The notes beneath the pieces were generated by a model. That model was not told the DNA's origin. It searched no databases and saw only the letters and a list, made by a program, of their open reading frames with translations. Shown piece by piece: positions 60,190 through 64,000 of a stretch of 64,000 nt of DNA. The stretch is from NCBI RefSeq assembly GCF_008705135.1, contig NZ_CP023694.1:4197001-4261000 (forward strand), in the 5' to 3' direction. The stretch comes from Streptomyces coeruleorubidus (lineage in GTDB: Bacteria; Actinomycetota; Actinomycetes; Streptomycetales; Streptomycetaceae). The position numbers were made by a program, and so were the translations under genes. Within the stretch, counting starts at the first letter, position 1. Every line of letters begins with the position of its first letter.

Positions 60190-61990
60190 ATGAGCTGTCT
60201 GCAGGCGAGGGCAGCTCTTCGCCCTGGTCATGGGCTTAGCGTGACGTCACACACCGAAGGGAGGTCACTCGCTCCCCGACCGCAAGGTCGCCGAGTGACC
60301 AGCCCCAGTCATCACGATCCGCAAGATCAGGGAGATGCACCCGATGACTACGTTTCCTGTGGGCGAGCAGACCCACCAGGCTGTGCTTCCTCAGCAGCCT
60401 GCTCTGGAATCCGTGGGAGCAGACACCCCTGGGAGCAGGGACGAAACGGCTCACGGACATCCCGCCACCGGGCGGGACACCGGCAGGGAACATGGGCGAG
60501 GGGAGACCGGCGGGCCAGGCATCCCAGCCCGTCGGCGTCACGCCAAGAGCGCCGTTCCGACGGCGCAGGCGGCAGAGACCGGGAGTGGTGACGCTCCCGC
60601 ATTGGACCAGAGCTGCCGATCGTATGCAGGCGGGACGGGCGCGTGCAGGGTCTTCGTGTTGTCCAGGGACGGGCAGCCTCTCATGCCCTGTCATCCCGCC
60701 CGTGCACGCGAACTGTTAAGCAAGGCACGGGCCGTCGTCGTCCGGCAGGTGCCCTTCGTGATCCGTCTGAAGGACCGCACGCTCGGCGAATCGGAAGTCG
60801 ACGGTGTGCAGCTGCGCATCGACCCCGGCTCCAAGGGAACCGGGGTCGTGCTCACCGACGAGAAGAAGGAACCTCACGATCGGAACCCCGTCGTCACAGT
60901 CCGGCGCGGCTTGCTCTCGGTCGAGCTGCAGCACCGGGGAGATCAGATCCGCGCCGGTATGCGTCAACGCGCCGGATACCGACGCCGTCGGCGCAAGGCG
61001 AACTTGCGCTACCGGGCACCACGGTCGGACAACCGCGCACGCCGGTCAGGCTGGCTGCCGCCCTCCCTACGCCATCGCGTCGACACGACTTTCTCGCTGG
61101 CCGACCGACTGTGCCACTGGGCACCCGTGACAGAGATCCACGTGGAAAGCGTCGCTTTCGACACCCACTCGCAGAGCGTGGGCAGGCCCCTTCATGGAAC
61201 CGAACATCAGCGCGGCCCCCTAGCTGGAACGACTGTCCGCGAACATCTGCGAGCCACGTGGAACGCTGCATGTGCTTACTGTGGTGTCTCTGGTGTGCCC
61301 TTGAACGTCGACCATCTCAGGCCCCGCAGCCGAGGGGGCTCACACCGGATCTCCAACCTCGTCCTGGCCTGCGTTCCGTGCAACAAGGCCAAAGGCAGCA
61401 AGCCGGTCGAAACCTTCCTGGCTCATCGTCCCAGCCGTCTTGCGGCGGTCCTTTCCCAGGTCAGGGCACCCCTCGATGACGCCGCCGCCATGAACGCCAC
61501 TCGCTGGCAACTCACAGCTGTGCTGGCCGCCCTCGGCAGACCGGTGCACGCCTGGTCCGGTCGGCTTACCAAGGCGAACCGTCTCGCCATGGGCCTGGAC
61601 AAGACACACACTCTGGATGCCCTGTGCATCGGGCCTCTTGATCATGCGGCTGGCGACCACATCGTGAGGTTCCCCCACCATGCGCTGACGGCCAAGGCCA
61701 CTGGACGCGGCTCCTACGCCCGCACCACCCCGAACCGGTACGGGTTCCCGCGCCTTCTACGCCCGCGGGCCAAACAGCACCACGGATACGTGACCGGAGA
61801 CCTCGTACGCGCCGTCGTGACCGCAGGTAAGTGGGCAGGAACTTGGACTGGGCGCGTTTCCATCCGCAGCAGCGGACAGCACAGCTTGGCCACGGCTTCA
61901 GGCAGATTCAACTGCTCCCACCGAAACCTGCGGCTCCTCCAACGGGGCGACGGATACGCCTACAGCAGTCGGCGGGAGTCGGCGGCGTCA
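60190..61990 (+). mobile_element. IscB-bearing IS200/IS605-superfamily element, no transposase (boundaries approximate)
   Basis: The segment between the ridA promoter and the promoter at 62008 contains an iscB gene plus a structured upstream region, with no TnpA Y1 transposase frame, so it would be a non-autonomous element mobilised in trans, or an immobilised one. The left end should lie just 5' of the first omega-RNA stem (about 60200) and the right end just after the codons for the usual IscB terminus GYAY (about 61962). No terminal inverted repeats or target duplications are expected for this family and none are seen. Insertion lies between two host promoters and disrupts no gene. Confidence 0.55.
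60208..60640 (+). ncRNA. candidate omega-RNA (IscB guide scaffold)
   Basis: The region directly 5' of the IscB core is packed with stems: AGGGC/GCCCT (60208-60225); a composite hairpin 60263-60300 made of GGTCACTCG/CGAGTGACC around CGACC-GCAA-GGTCG with a GNRA loop; a CCGTG..GAGC/GCTC-ACGG long stem (60411-60456) enclosing CCCT/AGGG; CCCGCC-ACCG-GGCGGG (60461-60476); GCCG/CGGC near 60551-60564. IscB omega-RNAs are 200-400 nt, encoded upstream of and partly within the 5' end of the gene, with the guide at the 5' end; the guide would be about 16-20 nt ending near 60205. Exact ends not determined. Confidence 0.55.
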
Positions 61991-62011
61991 GTCTCTCAGA
62001 AAAACAGTTGA
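60335..62011 (+). CDS. iscB: RNA-guided nuclease IscB
   Basis: A 558-codon frame whose core starts near residue 105. Order: PLMP domain (DGQPLMPCHPARARELL, 112-128), RuvC-I with Asp163 (RIDPGSKGTG), Arg-rich bridge helix (YRRRRRKANLRYR, 215-227), RuvC-II Glu271 (HVESVAFD), HNH domain with Cys313/Cys316, His327 (NVDHLRPRSRGGS) and Asn341, Cys346/Cys349, RuvC-III His425/Asp428 (KTHTLDAL), and a C-terminal target-adjacent-motif interaction part ending GDGYAY. All catalytic residues are present. Residues 1-100 are low-complexity and overlap the omega-RNA, so a start such as TTG 60602 is possible. The last 15 residues (SSRRESAASVSQKNS) probably come from flanking DNA. Cleaves DNA under omega-RNA guidance. 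Confidence 0.92.
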   Translation: MHPMTTFPVGEQTHQAVLPQQPALESVGADTPGSRDETAHGHPATGRDTGREHGRGETGGPGIPARRRHAKSAVPTAQAAETGSGDAPALDQSCRSYAGGTGACRVFVLSRDGQPLMPCHPARARELLSKARAVVVRQVPFVIRLKDRTLGESEVDGVQLRIDPGSKGTGVVLTDEKKEPHDRNPVVTVRRGLLSVELQHRGDQIRAGMRQRAGYRRRRRKANLRYRAPRSDNRARRSGWLPPSLRHRVDTTFSLADRLCHWAPVTEIHVESVAFDTHSQSVGRPLHGTEHQRGPLAGTTVREHLRATWNAACAYCGVSGVPLNVDHLRPRSRGGSHRISNLVLACVPCNKAKGSKPVETFLAHRPSRLAAVLSQVRAPLDDAAAMNATRWQLTAVLAALGRPVHAWSGRLTKANRLAMGLDKTHTLDALCIGPLDHAAGDHIVRFPHHALTAKATGRGSYARTTPNRYGFPRLLRPRAKQHHGYVTGDLVRAVVTAGKWAGTWTGRVSIRSSGQHSLATASGRFNCSHRNLRLLQRGDGYAYSSRRESAASVSQKNS

Positions 62012-62036
62012 GCGGCCGAGAGCCGCTGCCTAGGGT
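62008..62036 (+). promoter_or_regulatory. consensus-like promoter overlapping the iscB stop codon
   Basis: TTGAGC (62008-62013), 17-bp spacer, TAGGGT (62031-62036); TSS expected about 62043. The -35 includes the TGA stop of iscB. The spacer holds a 6-bp dyad AGCGGC-CGAGA-GCCGCT (62011-62027) that could be an operator. Confidence 0.65.
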
Positions 62037-62042
62037 AGCTAC

Positions 62043-62262
62043 CACTTCAGAAGGGAGGTGGTTCGGCAGATGTATGCATACCGGACGGAAGAGGTGGCTG
62101 CGGGCTAGCAGCCCGTCACCACACACAGTGCGGTGCCGGACCAGCGCGTGAGCGAAGCGTGCAGCCGGCCCAATCTCCAGCAGTCACCCGACCCGCGAGC
62201 CGCCGGTACGTCCGGCCGGCCCTCCTCTGGAGGACCAGGCTCGCGGGTCGTCTGCGTTTTTT
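62043..62262 (+). ncRNA. structured leader/small RNA with 12-codon ORF and intrinsic terminator
   Basis: From the promoter at 62008 a ~220-nt transcript is predicted. It contains a 5' hairpin (ACCACTTC/GAGGTGGT, 62041-62062), a strong SD then ATG 62070 opening a 12-codon ORF (MYAYRTEEVAAG) whose stop lies in the loop of CGGGCT-AGC-AGCCCG (62101-62115), and a final 11-bp stem GACCCGCGAGC/GCTCGCGGGTC (62190-62249) followed by TTTTTT (62257-62262). The T-tract abuts the SD (GGGGGG) of the HIT-like gene, the layout of a transcription attenuator, although a free small RNA with a strong terminator fits equally. Confidence 0.5.
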
Positions 62263-62273
62263 GGGGGGCGACG

Positions 62274-62747
62274 GTGGTGGGTGAGTGGCGCGACGACCGG
62301 ATCGGCAGCGCTCTGCGGGGCGAGAATCCGGCCGTGATGCGGAGGCTGGACGCCGGGTTCGCGGTGATCGGTGATGTGCAGTTCCTGCCTGGTTACTCGG
62401 TGCTGCTGACCGATGATCCCGCGGTGGAGCGGCTGTCGGAGCTGCCGCGGAGCAGGCGGCTGGCGTTCCTGGGGGACATGGAGCGGCTGGGGGAAGCCGT
62501 CGAGCGGGCCTGCCGGCGGGTGGAGTCGGGGTTTCGGCGGGTCAATCTGGAGATTCTCGGGAACGCCGACGGGTTCCTGCACGCGCATGTGTGGCCGCGG
62601 TACGACTGGGAGCCGGAGGATCTCGTGCGGCTGCCCGTGTGGCTCTATCCGCGGGAGATGTGGGGCGACGAGCGGTACGCGCTCGGGGCTCGGCACGCAC
62701 CGATGCGGGAGGCGATCGGTGAGGAGCTGGACCGGCTCGGAGGGTGA
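62274..62747 (+). CDS. HIT-superfamily-like protein (possible nucleotide hydrolase)
   Basis: A 157-residue protein with LEILGNADGFLHAHVWPRYD; the His-x-His-x-Trp-Pro phrase is close to the HIT motif of dinucleoside polyphosphate and adenylyl hydrolases. The rest (DVQFLPGYSVLLTDDPAVER, LGEAVERACRR) matches the beta-alpha order of HIT proteins annotated as diadenosine tetraphosphate hydrolases. GTG 62274 is 5 bp after GGGGGG; earlier in-frame codons lie inside the terminator. Expression may depend on read-through of that terminator. Confidence 0.8.
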   Translation: MVGEWRDDRIGSALRGENPAVMRRLDAGFAVIGDVQFLPGYSVLLTDDPAVERLSELPRSRRLAFLGDMERLGEAVERACRRVESGFRRVNLEILGNADGFLHAHVWPRYDWEPEDLVRLPVWLYPREMWGDERYALGARHAPMREAIGEELDRLGG

Positions 62748-62758
62748 GACGTGCGGGC

Positions 62759-62784
62759 GGCCTCACCCGGAGCCGGGTGAGGCC
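62759..62784. terminator. bidirectional hairpin terminator
   Basis: An 11-bp perfect stem GGCCTCACCCG/CGGGTGAGGCC with a GAGC loop between the convergent HIT-like and citrate synthase genes. No T-tract. Confidence 0.85.
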
Positions 62785-62798
62785 GTGTGTGGGACGGA

Positions 62799-63899
62799 TC
62801 AGTGGACGATGTCCTCGTAGCCCTCGATCTCGCGGGGGTCGCGGGAGCCGGGGCCGGTGTAGCGGGCCGAGGGGCGGACCAGGCGGCCCGTGCGCTTCTG
62901 TTCGAGGATGTGGGCGGACCAGCCGGCCGTGCGGGCGCAGGTGAACATGGACGTGAACATGTGGGCCGGGACCTCGGCGAAGTCCAGGACGATGGCTGCC
63001 CAGAACTCGACGTTGGTGGCCAGGACCCGGTCGGGGCGGCGGGCGTGGAGTTCCGCCAGGGCCGCCTTCTCCAGAGCCTCGGCGACCTCGAAGCGGGGTG
63101 CGCCCAGTTCGCGGGCCGTGCGGCGCAGCACCCTCGCCCTGGGGTCCTCGGCGCGGTAGACGCGGTGGCCGAAGCCCATGAGGCGTTCGCCCTTGTCGAG
63201 GGTCTGCTTGACGTAGGCCTCGGCGTCGCCCGTGCGCTCGATCTCCTCGATCATGTGCAGGACGCGGGAGGGGGCGCCACCGTGCAGCGGGCCGGACATC
63301 GCGCCCACCGCGCCGGAGAGCGCGGCCGCGACGTCCGCGCCGGTCGACGCGATGACCCTCGCCGTGAACGTGGACGCGTTCATGCCGTGTTCCGCGGCGC
63401 TCGTCCAGTACGCGTCCACCGCCGCCACGTGCTTGGGGTCCGGCTCGCCGCGCCAGCGGATCATGAAGCGTTCGACGACGGAGTGGGCCTTGTCGATCTC
63501 GCGCTGCGGGACCATCGGCAGGCCTTGGCCGCGGGCCGACTGGGCGACGTAGGACAGAGCCATGACGGCCGCCCGGGCCAGGTCCTCGCGGGCCTCTTCG
63601 GCGTCGATGTCCAGGAGGGGCTTCAGGCCCCAGACGGGCGCGAGCATGGCCAGGGCCGACTGGACGTCGACGCGGATGTCGCCGGAGTGGACGGGGATGG
63701 GGAACGGCTCGGCGGGCGGCAGGCCCGGATTGAAGGCACCGTCGACGAGCAGGCCCCAGACGTTGCCGAAGGAGACGTGCCCGACCAGGTCCTCGATGTC
63801 GACGCCCCGATAACGCAGGGCGCCGCCTTCCTTGTCCGGTTCGGCGATCTCCGTCTCGAACGCGACGACTCCCTCGAGCCCGGGTACGAAGTCGGACAT
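62799..63899 (-). CDS. citrate synthase (short, type II-like)
   Basis: A 366-residue citrate synthase: His171 (AEHGMNASTF), His206 (SGPLHGGAPS), His245 with the GFGHRVYRAEDPRA motif, and EFWAAIVLDF near the C-terminal Asp. All catalytic residues are in place. It is about 60 residues shorter than the main enzyme, which fits the second citrate synthase-like protein found in Streptomyces; it may be a condensing enzyme for another acyl-CoA (2-methylcitrate or related). GAGGAG 8 bp before ATG 63899. Confidence 0.93.
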   Translation of the reverse strand: MSDFVPGLEGVVAFETEIAEPDKEGGALRYRGVDIEDLVGHVSFGNVWGLLVDGAFNPGLPPAEPFPIPVHSGDIRVDVQSALAMLAPVWGLKPLLDIDAEEAREDLARAAVMALSYVAQSARGQGLPMVPQREIDKAHSVVERFMIRWRGEPDPKHVAAVDAYWTSAAEHGMNASTFTARVIASTGADVAAALSGAVGAMSGPLHGGAPSRVLHMIEEIERTGDAEAYVKQTLDKGERLMGFGHRVYRAEDPRARVLRRTARELGAPRFEVAEALEKAALAELHARRPDRVLATNVEFWAAIVLDFAEVPAHMFTSMFTCARTAGWSAHILEQKRTGRLVRPSARYTGPGSRDPREIEGYEDIVH

Positions 63900-63967
63900 C
63901 AGGCGGCTCCTCGTGATGTAAGAGACAGATGGTGTGATGTGGGGTGGGACGACGAACCATGTGTCAG

Positions 63968-64000
63968 TCAGCTTGCGAAGCGGGCGGCCGTCCGGTGGAT
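63968..64000 (-). CDS. possible C-terminal end of an upstream gene (partial)
   Basis: Reading the minus strand into the window gives IHRTAARFAS and then TGA at 63970-63968, followed by the citrate synthase promoter. The short stretch has plausible actinobacterial codon use, but ten codons cannot prove a gene; if real, it would be 70 bp upstream of the citrate synthase gene on the same strand. Confidence 0.3.
   Translation of the reverse strand: MHRTAARFAS

Noticed and set aside
60190..62262. CRISPR array or Cas9 locus next to the HNH/RuvC protein
   Set aside because: No direct repeats with spacers, no cas1/cas2, and the protein has the PLMP domain and short length of IscB, without a REC lobe.

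Overview
The window is high-GC DNA (third codon positions almost all G/C, GTG/TTG starts, stop-start overlaps, SD-poor leaderless genes) with the gene set of a Streptomyces chromosome: mycothiol- and F420-type enzymes, a DtxR-family iron regulator of the DmdR type, BldD/NsdA-like TPR regulators and a calerythrin-like EF-hand protein. No species is assigned.

Region 1 (1-41.6 kb) is dominated by a scattered CoA-thioester catabolic gene set: three CoA ligases (partial AMP-forming at 1-108, ADP-forming type at 20842, AMP-forming at 40078), four acyl-CoA dehydrogenases (8960, 32114, 36774, 37658), two crotonases (1777, 23067), an SDR (33376), a Zn alcohol dehydrogenase (31065), two Ltp-type thiolase-fold proteins each near a DUF35 partner (205/1367 and 10249/13509), an epoxide hydrolase-like protein, a cyclase-family hydrolase (34396), an amidohydrolase (38791) and a flavin reductase (23904). 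The layout resembles actinobacterial steroid or isoprenoid side-chain degradation, but no steroid ring genes are present. Seven promoters of this set, and no other promoter in the window that I could find, carry one palindrome (consensus ATCTGACGnnCCGTCAGAT, 12 copies, often in pairs), so the pieces appear to form one regulon under one repressor, possibly the TetR protein at 7739. Unrelated genes are interleaved: a frameshifted PQQ-repeat Ser/Thr kinase, glyoxalase-fold protein, two acetyltransferases, a HEAT-repeat/MerR pair, pdxH, a LysR gene, a glycosyltransferase, an MFS/GlxA pair.

Region 2 (41.6-60.1 kb) is regulatory and housekeeping: EF-hand protein, STAS antagonist, ECF sigma plus ZAS-mycothiol-isomerase fusion, purU, a branched-chain-amino-acid-type binding lipoprotein, a long Pro/Gly-rich membrane protein, an NsdA-like TPR regulator, an ABC ATPase/permease pair, an alpha/beta hydrolase-fold protein lacking its nucleophile Ser, a dmdR1-like iron regulator, a SIS-domain isomerase behind a DasR-like site, a PAS/GAF sensor and a frameshifted ridA. 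A gene-poor stretch at 55.7-56.3 kb contains three successive strong hairpins and may encode an RNA.

Region 3 (60.1-64 kb) holds the most striking element: an IscB RNA-guided nuclease with all RuvC and HNH residues intact, preceded by about 430 bp of dense hairpins that fit an omega-RNA. The IscB reading frame appears to run into host DNA and its stop codon overlaps a consensus promoter. That promoter should drive a ~220-nt structured leader with a 12-codon ORF and a terminator that ends directly at the Shine-Dalgarno of a HIT-like gene. A short citrate synthase closes the window. No CRISPR array, tRNA or rRNA was seen.
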